Position numbers and translations under genes: made by a program. From NCBI RefSeq assembly GCF_000744785.1, contig NZ_JQMO01000002.1:2356001-2420000 (forward strand): DNA of 64,000 bases, written 5' to 3'. The notes under the pieces are model-generated. The model saw only the letters and a program-made list of their open reading frames with translations. It was not told the origin of the DNA and made no database searches. Origin of the DNA: Kitasatospora azatica KCTC 9699 (GTDB taxonomy: Bacteria; Actinomycetota; Actinomycetes; Streptomycetales; Streptomycetaceae). Below are positions 53,620 through 63,006 of this stretch, piece by piece. Each line of letters begins with the position of its first letter. Position 1 is the stretch's first letter.

Positions 53620-54639
53620 ATGAAAGCCATCGTCTACCGCGACAACGGCGGCCCCGACGTTCTTCGGCTCGTCGACCGCGACCTGCCCGTGCCCGGCCCC
53701 GGCGAGGTCCGCGTCCGGGTCGCCGTGTCCGGGATCAACCCGACCGACTGGCAGGCCCGCTCCGGCCCCGCCCATACCAAGCAGTTCTCCGAGGTCACCC
53801 CGCACCTGGACGGCGCCGGCGTGATCGACGGCGTCGGTGCGGGAGTCGACCGGAGCCGGGTCGGTCAGCGGGTCTGGCTGTTCATGGCTGCCGCCGGACG
53901 GCCCACCGGCACCGCCGCCGAGTTCACCGTCGTACCGGCCGAGCGGACCGTGCCGCTGCCCGACGAGGCCGGCTTCGACGTCGGCGCCGCACTCGGCGTC
54001 CCCGCGCTGACCGCGCACCGCGCACTCACCGTCGCCGAGGACGGCCCGCGCCGCCTGCGGCCGGGGGCGCTGGACGGCGCGGTCGTACTCGCCGCCGGCG
54101 GGGCCGGGGCGGTCGGGCACGCCGTGATCCAGCTCGCCCGCTGGGCCGGCGCGACCGTGATCAGCACGGTCAGCGGGCCGCAGAAGGCCCGGCTGGCCAC
54201 CGCCGCCGGCGCCCACCACGTGGTCAACTATCGAGAGGGGGATCCGGCCGCCGAGATCTGCGGGATCGCCCCGGACGGCGTCGACATCGTCGCCGAAGTG
54301 GCGCTCGGCGCGAACATCGCACTGGACCTGGCCGTGCTGCGGGCGCGCGGCACGATCGCGACCTACGCCAACGACGGCGGCAAGCCGGTCGAATTGGACG
54401 TGCGGCACAACATGGTGCTCAACGCGCGCCTCCAGTTCCTGGTGCTCTACACGGCCGGTCCGCAGGCGCGCGCCGCGGCCGCCGAGGACGTCGCCGCCGC
54501 GGTCCGCGACGGCGCCCTGCCGGTCGGCGAGGAACACGGTCTGCCACTGACCCGCTTTCCGCTCCACCGCACCGCCGACGCGCACCGCGCGGTGGAGAGC
54601 GGCACAGTCGGCAAGGTCCTGGTGGACATCACGTCCTGA
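53620..54639 (+). CDS. Quinone oxidoreductase-like MDR (zinc-free alcohol dehydrogenase family)
   Basis: A 339-residue medium-chain reductase opening MKAIVYRDNGGPDVLRLVD. The NADPH-binding motif is AAGGAGAVGHAVIQLARWAG and ends KVLVDITS. No zinc-ligand cysteines are present, as in the QOR subgroup that reduces quinones or enones. Third gene of the TetR operon, 26 bases after the reductase; together they suggest a response to electrophilic or quinone compounds. Confidence 0.88.
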   Translation: MKAIVYRDNGGPDVLRLVDRDLPVPGPGEVRVRVAVSGINPTDWQARSGPAHTKQFSEVTPHLDGAGVIDGVGAGVDRSRVGQRVWLFMAAAGRPTGTAAEFTVVPAERTVPLPDEAGFDVGAALGVPALTAHRALTVAEDGPRRLRPGALDGAVVLAAGGAGAVGHAVIQLARWAGATVISTVSGPQKARLATAAGAHHVVNYREGDPAAEICGIAPDGVDIVAEVALGANIALDLAVLRARGTIATYANDGGKPVELDVRHNMVLNARLQFLVLYTAGPQARAAAAEDVAAAVRDGALPVGEEHGLPLTRFPLHRTADAHRAVESGTVGKVLVDITS

Positions 54640-54995
54640 CGCCGCAGTGCGCCCTACCTCGCCGTGACGGCAGATCCGCCCCGGACCGGCGCCGTCAGCC
54701 GGCGGCGGCCCCGGCAGCGTGAAGTCGTCCAGGAGCGCGGTCTGTTGCTCGGTCAGCTTTCCCTTCGGTGCGGGCCTTCGCCTGCTTGCGCAGCCACGCG
54801 CCGGGCCGGAAGGACGGGGCGGGTGGCCCAGGTTCCGGTTCGGGCCACGCGCCCGCTGTGGAGGTGGGTCAGTGCTGGGCGACGATGGCGGGTGGGAACC
54901 TGTTGGCCTTCCCAGCCGCGGGTTCGATGCGTGGGAGCGCCCTCGGAGCGGGGCGCGGTAGGCTGCGCGTTCTTTGATCACTGGCTGGGGGCGGC
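54640..54995. other. Gene-poor gap with a decayed coding relic
   Basis: 356 bases without an intact gene; see the separate relic entry. Near the right end lies the upstream region of the repeat protein gene. Confidence 0.6.
54716..54803 (-). pseudogene. Frameshifted relic resembling a helicase-associated domain
   Basis: On the minus strand one frame reads WLRKQAKAR (54795-54769) and, after a shift, another reads PKGKLTEQQTALLDDF (54768-54721). Joined, they resemble the repeated helicase-associated domain of streptomycete DEAD-box-like helicases (WLRxQ...GKLTEQQ). Only this fragment is left. Confidence 0.3.
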
Positions 54996-56396
54996 ATGGG
55001 CGACCACCATGAGGACACGCTCGAGGCGCTGTCCTCGAACGCGGCGGCGCCGAGCAGTGTGCTGCTGCGGTTGCTCCAGCACGACGGCCGGTCTGTCCGG
55101 ACGAATGTCGCCAAGCGCGGGGGCCTGCCGGCGGAGGTGGTCGAGGCGATCCTGGCCCACCCCGAGCGGGAGGTGCGGGCGGCGTTCGCCGAGAGCTGGA
55201 CGGCCGACCCCGCCCAGCGCGCCCGGCTGCTCGACGACCCGTCCGGAAAGCTCAGCCTGCTGCTCGCGATGGGGCCGATGCCGTACCGGACCCGGGTGGA
55301 GCCGCTGCCCGACTGGGCGTACCAGCGGCTGCTCACGCATCCGCGCGAGATGGTCCGCCACGAAACCGTGGCCTCGCCGAGCATCCCCGCCCATGTGCTG
55401 GCCGGCCTGGCGGACCATCCTGACCCCGTCTTCCGCCGGGCGTCCTGCCTCGCTTGGGACGAACTGTCCGGCTCCGCGCGACAGGCGCTGCTCCAGGACG
55501 ACGACCTCGACGTGCGGTGGGCCGCCGGGGTGCGGGTGTGCCACCAGGTCGAGGGGTGGACCGGCTGGCTGCTCGAGAACACCGCGAACTCCTGGCGGCG
55601 CGACGAGGTTCTCCGGGTCGGGCTCCTCGATCGTGACCTCGCGGAGCGGCTGGTCGCCGAGGGCGAGCAGCTGCCGGCGGTCGCCGCGAACCCGTCCCTT
55701 CCGCCGCACCTGGTACGGCAGTTGGCCGTCCATCCGGCCCCCCGGGTGCGGCTGGTCGTCTCCGCCCGGGCTGAACTGACCGAGCAAGAGCGTGCAGCCA
55801 TCGACTACACCGTCGGGCCCGAGGCGCGTCTCGGCGTGCTGGACTGGGTGTGGGACGCCCGCGAGGACGTCGAGGTCCTGCGGCAGTGCGCGACCTCCGC
55901 GCATCCGTGGCTGCGGCGCAGCGCGGCCGTCTGTCCGGCCCTTCCGCCGGACCTGGTCGAACTGCTCGCGCGGGACGAGGACTTCGCGGTGCGGCTGCTG
56001 CTGTGCGAGTGGCACCCGCAGCCGCCGCCCGAGTTGCTGCTCGACCTGTACCTCAACGGCCGACACCGCGCCGTGAGGATGCTGATCGCCAACCCCCGGT
56101 TCCCCACGGCGGGCCTGGCGGCCCGTTTCGCGCAGTCGCCGGATCCGGACCGCCGCCGGTTGGCGCTGCGCGATCCCGCCCTGGGGCTGGAACTTCTGGA
56201 CCGGCTCAGCCGCGACCCCGAGACGCAGCACGAAGCGGCCAGGCACCCGCTGCTCCCCCTGCCACGCATCCGTGAGCTGCTGGCCGACCCGGTGACGGCC
56301 AGTGCCGCCGCCGGCAACCCCAGCCTCCCCGTCGAGGACATGCACCGGCTCCTCGACCGGGCCGGGGTGCCGGGCCGGGGTGCCGGCCAGGACTGA
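54996..56396 (+). CDS. Repeat protein, HEAT/leucine-rich-variant type
   Basis: A 466-residue alpha-helical repeat protein. Repeating units of about 35-40 residues contain NPxLPxxLVxxLxxDxxxxVRxAxA-type patterns, e.g. AKRGGLPAEVVEAILAHPER, ANPSLPPHLVRQLAVHPAPR, ANPRFPTAGLAARFAQSPDP and GNPSLPVEDMHRLLDRAG. These solenoids bind proteins; many actinomycetes encode several. Function unknown. ATG start MGDHHEDTLEAL. Its stop lies in a run of tandem repeats. Confidence 0.85.
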   Translation: MGDHHEDTLEALSSNAAAPSSVLLRLLQHDGRSVRTNVAKRGGLPAEVVEAILAHPEREVRAAFAESWTADPAQRARLLDDPSGKLSLLLAMGPMPYRTRVEPLPDWAYQRLLTHPREMVRHETVASPSIPAHVLAGLADHPDPVFRRASCLAWDELSGSARQALLQDDDLDVRWAAGVRVCHQVEGWTGWLLENTANSWRRDEVLRVGLLDRDLAERLVAEGEQLPAVAANPSLPPHLVRQLAVHPAPRVRLVVSARAELTEQERAAIDYTVGPEARLGVLDWVWDAREDVEVLRQCATSAHPWLRRSAAVCPALPPDLVELLARDEDFAVRLLLCEWHPQPPPELLLDLYLNGRHRAVRMLIANPRFPTAGLAARFAQSPDPDRRRLALRDPALGLELLDRLSRDPETQHEAARHPLLPLPRIRELLADPVTASAAAGNPSLPVEDMHRLLDRAGVPGRGAGQD

Positions 56397-56436
56397 CCAA
56401 CAGGGCTGACCAGCAGTGCCGACCACCAGCGCTGAA
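56391..56436. repeat. Degenerate 13-base repeats across the repeat-protein stop
   Basis: ACTGACCAACAGG, GCTGACCAGCAGT, GCCGACCACCAGC and GCTGAACC follow one another; the first TGA is the stop codon of the upstream gene. Confidence 0.75.
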
Positions 56437-56459
56437 CCCGGCCGGGCCGTCCAGCCCGC

Positions 56460-57692
56460 TCAGGTCTCCCGCTGCGGGTGGTACTGCTCCTCCGTCAGCC
56501 CGAAGGTCCACGCCACGCCGGCCCGGGCGGTTCGGATGGTCGGCGGGACACGCAGCCAGTAGGTACGCAGCGTGCCGTCCGGCTCGGGTGTGGAGTTGAC
56601 CACCTCCACCATCACCACCGGCTCGTCGTCCGGTAGTTGGATCCGCCACAGGACACCGGTCGGGTCCCGGTGCAGTGGTTCGGCGCCGGAGTCGGCGAGG
56701 TAGCGGTCGTAGCCGTAGTGCTCCAGCATGACGCGGCGCAGTTCGGCGTTCTCCTCCTCGCGGATCCGCTCGGGGGTGAGACCGCCCAGCCCGGCGAGGA
56801 AGTCGGCGGGCACCGGCATACCGTGCCAGGCGTGCAGGGCGAAGCCGTCCGGGTAGGCAAGGGCCGGGCCGTCGGCCCGGTCCAGTCGGCCGGCCTCGTC
56901 GCGGTGCAGCTCGGCGGGGCGCTCGGCGAGCAGCGCGACTCGTTCGTAGGGCCACCACCAGCCGGCGCTGCGCGCCAGCTCGGCCAACGGGGCCAGCCCC
57001 GCTTCCAGCTCGCCCGCGGCATCGAAGGCCGCCAGCCAGGCCGCGTCGTGCTGCCCGAGCACCGCATCGAGCAGCGCCAGGCGGATGGCGCTGACCGCCG
57101 CCGCGGTCCGCTCACGCAGTTCCTCGGCGAGCTCGTGCTCGCCGGCTTCCTTCAGGTCCTCCTCGGCCGAGGCCAACCGGCCTGCCCCGTGCAGCCGTTC
57201 GGCCACCGCCGCACGGATCCGGTCGGCCAGCGCCTGACCGGCTGGCCAGAGCTCACCGCCGGTCAGGGACCACAACTCGGCCCAGCCGAACGCACCGAGC
57301 CGCTCATGGGTACGGCCCCGGGCCTGCTCCCACGGCCGCGTCCGCACCGCCTCCCGCACGCTCGCGCCGGCCTGCGCAGCCTGCGGCGCCACTCCGTGCT
57401 CGGCCAGCCGCGCTTCCACCTGCTCCAGCAGCGGCTCGGTCTGCGCCCAGGCCGGGCAGCCGCGCAGCCGCTCGGCGGCGCCGGTGAGCAGCAACGCGGC
57501 AAGGGTCGCCTGGAGTGGCGAGTCGAACCAGACCACCGCCGAGGGCTCGGCCAGGCCGGCTGCCCGGTAGGCGGCGCGCACGCCGCGCTCCGCCGCCGCG
57601 CGATCGGCCCGGTCGGTGTCGACCGAGATCCGCCGCCAGTGGTGCGTTGCCTCGGCCGGGCTCGCGGGGCCGGCGTGTTGGGTTGCTGTCAC
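56460..57692 (-). CDS. DUF6745 domain protein
   Basis: A 410-residue soluble protein ending in the DUF6745 region: DGPALAYPDGFALHAWHGMP, EHYGYDRYL, HRDPTGVLWRI and VNSTPEPDGTLRTYWLRVPP. The N-terminal two-thirds is helical, Ala/Glu-rich. GTG at 57692 with AGAGGAC is preferred; an ATG at 57740 has no ribosome site. Function unknown. It follows a 108-residue gene by 59 bases (or 11 with the longer start), and both point away from the STM4015-type operon. Confidence 0.82.
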   Translation of the reverse strand: MTATQHAGPASPAEATHHWRRISVDTDRADRAAAERGVRAAYRAAGLAEPSAVVWFDSPLQATLAALLLTGAAERLRGCPAWAQTEPLLEQVEARLAEHGVAPQAAQAGASVREAVRTRPWEQARGRTHERLGAFGWAELWSLTGGELWPAGQALADRIRAAVAERLHGAGRLASAEEDLKEAGEHELAEELRERTAAAVSAIRLALLDAVLGQHDAAWLAAFDAAGELEAGLAPLAELARSAGWWWPYERVALLAERPAELHRDEAGRLDRADGPALAYPDGFALHAWHGMPVPADFLAGLGGLTPERIREEENAELRRVMLEHYGYDRYLADSGAEPLHRDPTGVLWRIQLPDDEPVVMVEVVNSTPEPDGTLRTYWLRVPPTIRTARAGVAWTFGLTEEQYHPQRET

Positions 57693-57751
57693 TTCGTCGT
57701 CCTCTCGCAGTGCTGTCGTCACATCAACTCCGGTCCGCATCCGGGGAACCG

Positions 57752-58078
57752 TCAGTCCGCCACGATCCGCACCGCGCCGGGCACGTACTCCCGCTGGCGC
57801 ACCACCCGGTACCAGCCCTTCGGGAGCGGGATCGGGGCGTGCTCCTCGTGCACCACCCTGCCGCCCTCCGGAAGGTGGAGCCAGGAGATGCCGAACGGGC
57901 CCGGTTCGCGCAGCAGTTCACCGGGGCCGACCACGGCGTGGGCATGGCCGGTCACCTCGCCGAGGGCGAGCACCAGTCGGCCCCGGACATCGCGGGGCTG
58001 TCTGGTCAACCCGCGTTCCGCACCCGGTGCGGCGCTCTCGGGGACCGGCGCGATCAGCACATCGCCTTGGCGGTACAC
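57752..58078 (-). CDS. DUF6745-associated small protein
   Basis: A 108-residue protein from a GTG with AAGGAGG upstream: MYRQGDVLIAPVP, LALGEVTGHAHAVVG, LPEGGRVVHEEHAPIPLPKG then WYRVVRQREY. The dense His/Glu segments (GEVTGHAHA, HEEH) look metal-binding. Recurs beside DUF6745 genes. Function unknown. The 58079-58281 gap to its right holds its promoter region only. Confidence 0.8.
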   Translation of the reverse strand: MYRQGDVLIAPVPESAAPGAERGLTRQPRDVRGRLVLALGEVTGHAHAVVGPGELLREPGPFGISWLHLPEGGRVVHEEHAPIPLPKGWYRVVRQREYVPGAVRIVAD

Positions 58079-58281
58079 GGCATCCTCCTTCGCTGGTGGC
58101 GCGGGGCTGGTAGCCCAGCCCACGCGCCCTGCCGACACCCGGAACGCTAGGACCGGGGTCCGACAGCGCAGCCGCAGGGCGGGGAGCGAGGGCGGGGACG
58201 ACGGGCAGGGGCATCGCCGGAGCGTCCGCCGCTGCTGATAGGAAGTAGCCCACCACCAGTAACAACCAGCAGGGGCGGGGC

Positions 58282-58610
58282 ATGAGCGTCGAGGACCATA
58301 CCTCGGGCTGGAGGACAGCGAGTTGCAGGACGAGACCGCCACTGCCCTGGCCGGTGCCCCGGTGGTGGCCCGGCTGGCCGGCCTGAGCCTGGCGATGGGC
58401 ACGCTCACCGATGACGGAGCTGCGGCCCTGCTGGCCGGCCAGCCGCTCACCCACCTGCACGCCCTCGACCTGCACCACCACTTCCTGAGCGAGGCCACGG
58501 CCCAGCGGGTGCGCGAGGCGCTGCCCGGCGTGGCGGTGGACCTGGACGATCCGCAGGAGGCGGAGGAGGACGAAGGCGAGATCTGGCGTTACGTCGCCAA
58601 CGCGGAGTAG
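58282..58610 (+). pseudogene. Truncated tandem copy of the STM4015-type gene
   Basis: After an ATG at 58282 with GGGGCGGGG upstream, a frame one base away carries YLGLEDSELQDE and then continues about 95 residues nearly identical to the end of the next gene: AGAPVVARLAGLSLAMGTLT, LLAGQPLTHLHALDLHHHF, YVANAE. About 230 N-terminal residues are missing and the ATG is out of frame by one, so this is a deletion derivative of a duplicated gene. A TTG at 58323 could still express the fragment. Confidence 0.75.
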
Positions 58611-58701
58611 CCCAGTCACCCGCCGGCGCTGTCAGTCGGCGCTGGTACACCAGTTCTGTCCGTACCGCTGCGAGTGCGGACCACCACCGAGGAGAAGCGC
58701 C

Positions 58702-59670
58702 ATGGCGATCAGCGAGCACCTGACGGAGTTCCACGGACTCCCCGTCTTCGACCTGTTCCCCGAGGACGAGACCGCCGACAGCAGCGCCCTGCCCGCCGCC
58801 GACGCGGTCGCCTGGCGGGTGGGCCTGCACTACGAGGCGGCGCGGAGCTTCGCCGAGTGCTGGGAGGAGTTCCTGGCGCTGGTGGACACCCAGCAGGTCC
58901 GCGCGGTCGTCATCGGCCCCTGGTTCAGCGACGACTACGAGTACACCCTCGCCGAGCCGCTGGCCGCGATCACCGGCAGTGCGGACCAGCTGCCGAGCCT
59001 GCGCGCCCTGTTCCTCGGCGATGTGACGTACGAGCAGTGCGAGCTCTCCTGGCTGCAACTGAGCGACGTCACCCCGGCGCTGGAGTCGTTCCCGCTGCTG
59101 GAGGAGCTGGTGGTGCGCGGCGCCTCCGGCGACTACGAGGGCAAGGAGGGGCTGGCGCTGCGTCCGCTGCGGCACGAGCGACTGCGCGCGCTGCGCTTCG
59201 AGGCCGGCGGGCTGCCCGCCGAGGTCGTACGGGCGGTGGGCGCGTCCGACTTCCCGGCGCTGGAGCGGCTGGAGCTCTGGCTCGGGGTCTCCGAGTACGG
59301 CGGGGACGCCACGGTCGCCGACCTCGCGCCGTTCCTGGACGGGGCCCGGCTGCCGGTCCTGCGTCACCTCGGCCTGGAGAACAGCGAGTTGCAGGACGAG
59401 ATCGCCGCGGCCGTGGCGGGCGCGCCGGTGGTGGCCCGGCTGGAGAGCCTCAGTCTGGCGATGGGCATCCTCACCGACCAGGGGGCGGGCGCGCTGCTGG
59501 CCGGCCAGCCGCTCACCCATCTGCGGGCGCTCGACCTGCACCATCACTTCGTCAGCGAGGAGCTCCAGCAGCGGCTTCGGGACACCCTGGGCGCAGCCGG
59601 CGTGGCGGTCGATCTGTCGGAGCACGAGAAGCCGCACGGCGACTGGCGCTATGTCGCCAATGCCGAGTAG
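58702..59670 (+). CDS. STM4015 family protein (leucine-rich-repeat-like)
   Basis: A 322-residue soluble acidic protein. It opens ISEHLTEFHGLPVFDLFPED; the middle and end contain leucine-rich-type units such as LPVLRHLGLENSELQDEIAA and VVARLESLSLAMGILTD then LTHLRALDLHHHFVSEEL. It matches the family named from Salmonella STM4015. ATG with GAGGAG-like site upstream. First gene of a five-gene operon; probably a binding or scaffold partner. A broken duplicate precedes it. Confidence 0.85.
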   Translation: MAISEHLTEFHGLPVFDLFPEDETADSSALPAADAVAWRVGLHYEAARSFAECWEEFLALVDTQQVRAVVIGPWFSDDYEYTLAEPLAAITGSADQLPSLRALFLGDVTYEQCELSWLQLSDVTPALESFPLLEELVVRGASGDYEGKEGLALRPLRHERLRALRFEAGGLPAEVVRAVGASDFPALERLELWLGVSEYGGDATVADLAPFLDGARLPVLRHLGLENSELQDEIAAAVAGAPVVARLESLSLAMGILTDQGAGALLAGQPLTHLRALDLHHHFVSEELQQRLRDTLGAAGVAVDLSEHEKPHGDWRYVANAE

Positions 59671-59677
59671 GTCCTCC

Positions 59678-60796
59678 ATGACCCCCCGTCACCTCACGGT
59701 GCTCGGTATCCCGGGCCACCGGCGCCTGGCACTGTTCACCGCCGCCGCCCGGGCCGCCGCGTTGCCCGAACCGGCCGTGCTGCCCTGGCTGGACCTGCTG
59801 CGCGGCTCGTTCCGGCTGACGCCCGGCACGCTGGTACGGATCGACTCCCCCGGCGAGGACGAGGCCGTCGACCGGCTGCTGCGCGGCCCTGCCCTGGGCG
59901 CGGGCTACGCGCCCACCCGGGTGGAGGGCACCGCTGCCTGGTACCAGGGGGTGACCGCCGCGCTCGCCCGGCTCGCGGACGCCGTCCGTGAGACGCCGGG
60001 AGCGGCACTGCTCGGCGATCCGGCCGAGATCGCCGCCATGTTCGACAAGCGTTCCACGCACCGGATCCTCTCGGCCGCCGGGGTTCCGGTGCCGGCCGCG
60101 CTGGACCAGTCCACCGGGCCGGTGCTCGGCTGGGCCGACCTCAAGGACCGGTTGGCGGCGGCCGGGCTGCGCCGGGTCTTCGTCAAACCGGCGCACGCCT
60201 CCTCGGCCAGCGGTGTGCTCGCGCTGGAGTTCGGCCCGCGCGGCCAGGTCCAGGCCAGCACCTCGGTGGAGCTGGTGGCGGGTGCCCTGCACAACTCGCT
60301 GCGGGTGCGCCGCTACCGGGACGAGCGCGAGATCGCCGCCATCGTCGACCGCCTCGCGCCCGACCGGCTGCAGGTGGAATGCTGGATCCCCAAGGCCGCG
60401 CAGCACGGACGTGCCGCCGACCTGCGGGTGGTCGTGATCGCCGGCCGGGCCACCCACGCGGTGGTGCGGACCAGCAGGAGCCCGATGACCAACCTGCACC
60501 TGGGCGGCACGCGAGGCGACCTGCGGCTCGCGGCCGAGGCGGTCGGCCCGCGCTGGCCGGAGCTGCTGGCCGTCTGCGAACAGGCGGCCGCCTGCTTCCC
60601 CCGCTCCCCCATGGTCGGCGTGGACCTGCTGCCGGCCATCGGGTGGCAGCGGTTCCGCATCGGCGAGGTCAACGCCTTCGGCGATCTGCTGCCCGGGCTG
60701 ACCGGCCTGACCGGCGGGCCCGCCGAGGGCCTGGACACCTACGCGGCGCAGGTCGCCGCACTCATCCACCACTCCCCCTGGACCACCGCACCATGA
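59678..60796 (+). CDS. STM4014 family protein (ATP-grasp-like)
   Basis: A 372-residue protein opening HLTVLGIPGHRRLALFTAAA. The centre has ATP-grasp features: MFDKRSTHRILSAAGVPVPA, the Lys in RVFVKPAHASSASGVLALEF, and a C-terminal metal-ligand region (MVGVDLLPAIG, FRIGEVNAFGDLLPG). ATP-grasp enzymes join a carboxylate to an amine or thiol using ATP. ATG at 59678 chosen; in-frame ATGs at 59651 and 59660 overlap the STM4015 stop. It overlaps the next gene by ATGA. Confidence 0.85.
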   Translation: MTPRHLTVLGIPGHRRLALFTAAARAAALPEPAVLPWLDLLRGSFRLTPGTLVRIDSPGEDEAVDRLLRGPALGAGYAPTRVEGTAAWYQGVTAALARLADAVRETPGAALLGDPAEIAAMFDKRSTHRILSAAGVPVPAALDQSTGPVLGWADLKDRLAAAGLRRVFVKPAHASSASGVLALEFGPRGQVQASTSVELVAGALHNSLRVRRYRDEREIAAIVDRLAPDRLQVECWIPKAAQHGRAADLRVVVIAGRATHAVVRTSRSPMTNLHLGGTRGDLRLAAEAVGPRWPELLAVCEQAAACFPRSPMVGVDLLPAIGWQRFRIGEVNAFGDLLPGLTGLTGGPAEGLDTYAAQVAALIHHSPWTTAP

Positions 60797-61641
60797 CGCA
60801 CCACCGGATACCCGACATGAACGCCGTCGTCGGCAGCCACAACCTGCTGCTGCTCACGCTGGACACGCTGCGCCACGACGTCGCCCAGGAGCTGGCCGAG
60901 GCCGGCCGCCTCCCGCACCTCGCGGCCCACCTGCCCGGCGGCCGGTGGGAGCGGCGGCACACGCCCGGCAGTTTCACCTACGCCGCCCACCAGGCGATGC
61001 TGGCGGGCTTCCTGCCCACCCCGGCCGACCCCGACGGTCCGCACCCGCGGCTGTTCGCCGCGCGCTTCGCCGGCTCGGAGACCACCGAGCCGCACACCTG
61101 GGTCTTCGACAAGCCGGAGCTGCCCTCGGCGCTGGCCACGGCCGGCTACCGGACGGTCTGCATCGGCGGCGTCGGCTTCTTCAACAAGCAGGGCCCGCTC
61201 GGCTCGGTGCTGCCCGACCTGTTCCAGGAGAGCCACTGGGAGCCCGAGTTCGGGGTCCCGTCACCGACCTCCTTCGAGGCCCAGGTCACCCGCGCCGAGC
61301 AGGTGGCCGCCGGCCACGGCGCCGAGCAGCCGCTCTTCCTGCTGCTGAACGTCTCGGCTCTGCACCAGCCCAACTGGTTCCACCTGCCGGGCGCCACCCG
61401 CGAGGACGGCGACAGCCGGGCCAGCCACGCGGCGGCGCTGGAGTACGTCGACCGGCACGTTCCCCGGCTGCTGCGCGCGATGAGCCGGCACCGGCCCTGC
61501 TTCGCGATCGTCTGCTCCGACCACGGCACCGCCTACGGCGAGGACGGCTACACCGGCCACCGGATCGGCCACGAGACGGTCTGGACCGTGCCGTACGCGC
61601 ATTTCACCATCCCGGCAGCCCAGGAGAGCACCACGCCATGA
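60793..61641 (+). CDS. STM4013/SEN3800 family hydrolase (alkaline phosphatase/sulfatase fold)
   Basis: A 282-residue protein of the alkaline phosphatase superfamily. Metal ligands appear in LLLLTLDTLRHDVA, the nucleophile region in HTPGSFTYAAHQAMLAGF, and the second metal site in IVCSDHGTAYGEDGYTGHRI followed by HE. It likely cleaves a phosphate or sulfate ester or transfers a phospho group on the pathway product. Coupled by ATGA on both sides. Confidence 0.85.
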   Translation: MTHHRIPDMNAVVGSHNLLLLTLDTLRHDVAQELAEAGRLPHLAAHLPGGRWERRHTPGSFTYAAHQAMLAGFLPTPADPDGPHPRLFAARFAGSETTEPHTWVFDKPELPSALATAGYRTVCIGGVGFFNKQGPLGSVLPDLFQESHWEPEFGVPSPTSFEAQVTRAEQVAAGHGAEQPLFLLLNVSALHQPNWFHLPGATREDGDSRASHAAALEYVDRHVPRLLRAMSRHRPCFAIVCSDHGTAYGEDGYTGHRIGHETVWTVPYAHFTIPAAQESTTP

Positions 61642-62999
61642 CCACCGTCCTGCCGCCGGCCGCCGAGATCCCGGCGGCCGAATCGCCCTACCAGTCCTAC
61701 GTCTACGCCTATCCGCACAAGACCGCCTACCGCCCGCTGCTGCCGCGCCCCGCGCTGCGCGAGGTCTGGGCGGATGAGCCGCAGCACGCGCTCTCGCTCT
61801 ACCTGCACATCCCGTTCTGCGAGGTGCGCTGCGGGTTCTGCAACCTGTTCACCCGGATCGGCAGCCCCGAGGGCCTGACCACCGCCTACCTGGACGCCCT
61901 CGACCGGCAGGCCGCCGCCGTCCGCGAGGCCCTGGCCGAGGACGCGCGCTTCGCGCTGGCGGCCTTCGGCGGCGGCACCCCCACCTATCTGACCGCCGGC
62001 GAGCTGGAGCGGCTCTGCGACATCGCCGAACAGCGGATGGGCGCCGACCTGCGCGCCGTGCCGCTCTCCGTGGAGGCCTCCCCCGAGACCGCGACCGCCG
62101 ACCGGCTGCGGGTGCTGGCCGAGCGCGGGACCACCCGGCTCAGCCTGGGCGTGCAGTCCTTCCTGGACGAGGAGGCCCGCTCCGCCGTGCGACCGCAGAA
62201 GCGCGCCGCCGTCGAAGCCGCCCTCGGCCGGATCCGCGAGGCCGGCTTTCCGGTGCTGAACATCGACCTGATCTACGGCATCGACGGCCAGACCGAGGCC
62301 AGTTGGCTGCGCTCGCTGGACGCGGCGCTCGCCTGGGAGCCGGAGGAGCTCTACCTCTACCCGCTCTACGTGCGCCCGCTCACCGGACTGGCCCGGCGCG
62401 CCACCGAGGAGTCCCCGGCGGGCTGGGACGACCAGCGGCTGCGCCTCTACCGGGCCGGGCGCGACCACCTGCTCGCCCACGGCTACCAGCAGGTCTCCAT
62501 GCGGATGTTCCGCCGGACCGGCTCGCCCGAGGCCGCCGGCACCGAGCACAGCAGCGAGTACAGCTGCCAGACCGACGGCATGGTCGGCCTCGGCTGCGGC
62601 GCCCGCTCCTACACCGCCGCACTGCACTACTCCTTCGACTACGCGGTCTCCGCCACCGACGTCCGCACGATCATCGACGACTACGTGGCCACCGCAGACT
62701 TCACCCGGGCCGAGTGGGGGCGGCCGCTCGCGCCGGAGGAGTCCAGGCGCCGTCACCTGATCCAGTCCCTGCTCCAGGCGGACGGCCTCGACCTGGCCGA
62801 CTACCGGAACCGCTTCGGCACCGAGGCGGCCGAGGACTTCGCCGCGGACCTGGCCGGCCCCGCGCTGCGCGGGCGACTGCTCGTCAGCCAGGACCGGCTC
62901 CGGCTGAGCCCCGAAGGCCTGGCGCACTCGGACGCGATCGGGCCGGCGCTCTTCTCCGACGCGGTGCGGGCCGACATGGCCTCGTACCGGCCTCGGTAG
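61638..62999 (+). CDS. STM4012 family radical SAM protein (HemN-like)
   Basis: A 453-residue radical SAM enzyme related to coproporphyrinogen III oxidase-like proteins. The [4Fe-4S] motif is CEVRCGFCN within YLHIPFCEVRCGFCNLF; the GGE-like SAM motif is FGGGTPTYLT, followed by VEASPETATADRL, RLSLGVQSF and LIYGIDGQTEASW. The C-terminal half (SCQTDGMVGLGCGARSYTA) matches the HemN-type tail. It would start radical chemistry with 5'-deoxyadenosyl. Eight bases before STM4011. Confidence 0.9.
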   Translation: MTTVLPPAAEIPAAESPYQSYVYAYPHKTAYRPLLPRPALREVWADEPQHALSLYLHIPFCEVRCGFCNLFTRIGSPEGLTTAYLDALDRQAAAVREALAEDARFALAAFGGGTPTYLTAGELERLCDIAEQRMGADLRAVPLSVEASPETATADRLRVLAERGTTRLSLGVQSFLDEEARSAVRPQKRAAVEAALGRIREAGFPVLNIDLIYGIDGQTEASWLRSLDAALAWEPEELYLYPLYVRPLTGLARRATEESPAGWDDQRLRLYRAGRDHLLAHGYQQVSMRMFRRTGSPEAAGTEHSSEYSCQTDGMVGLGCGARSYTAALHYSFDYAVSATDVRTIIDDYVATADFTRAEWGRPLAPEESRRRHLIQSLLQADGLDLADYRNRFGTEAAEDFAADLAGPALRGRLLVSQDRLRLSPEGLAHSDAIGPALFSDAVRADMASYRPR

Positions 63000-63006
63000 G
63001 CCCGCC

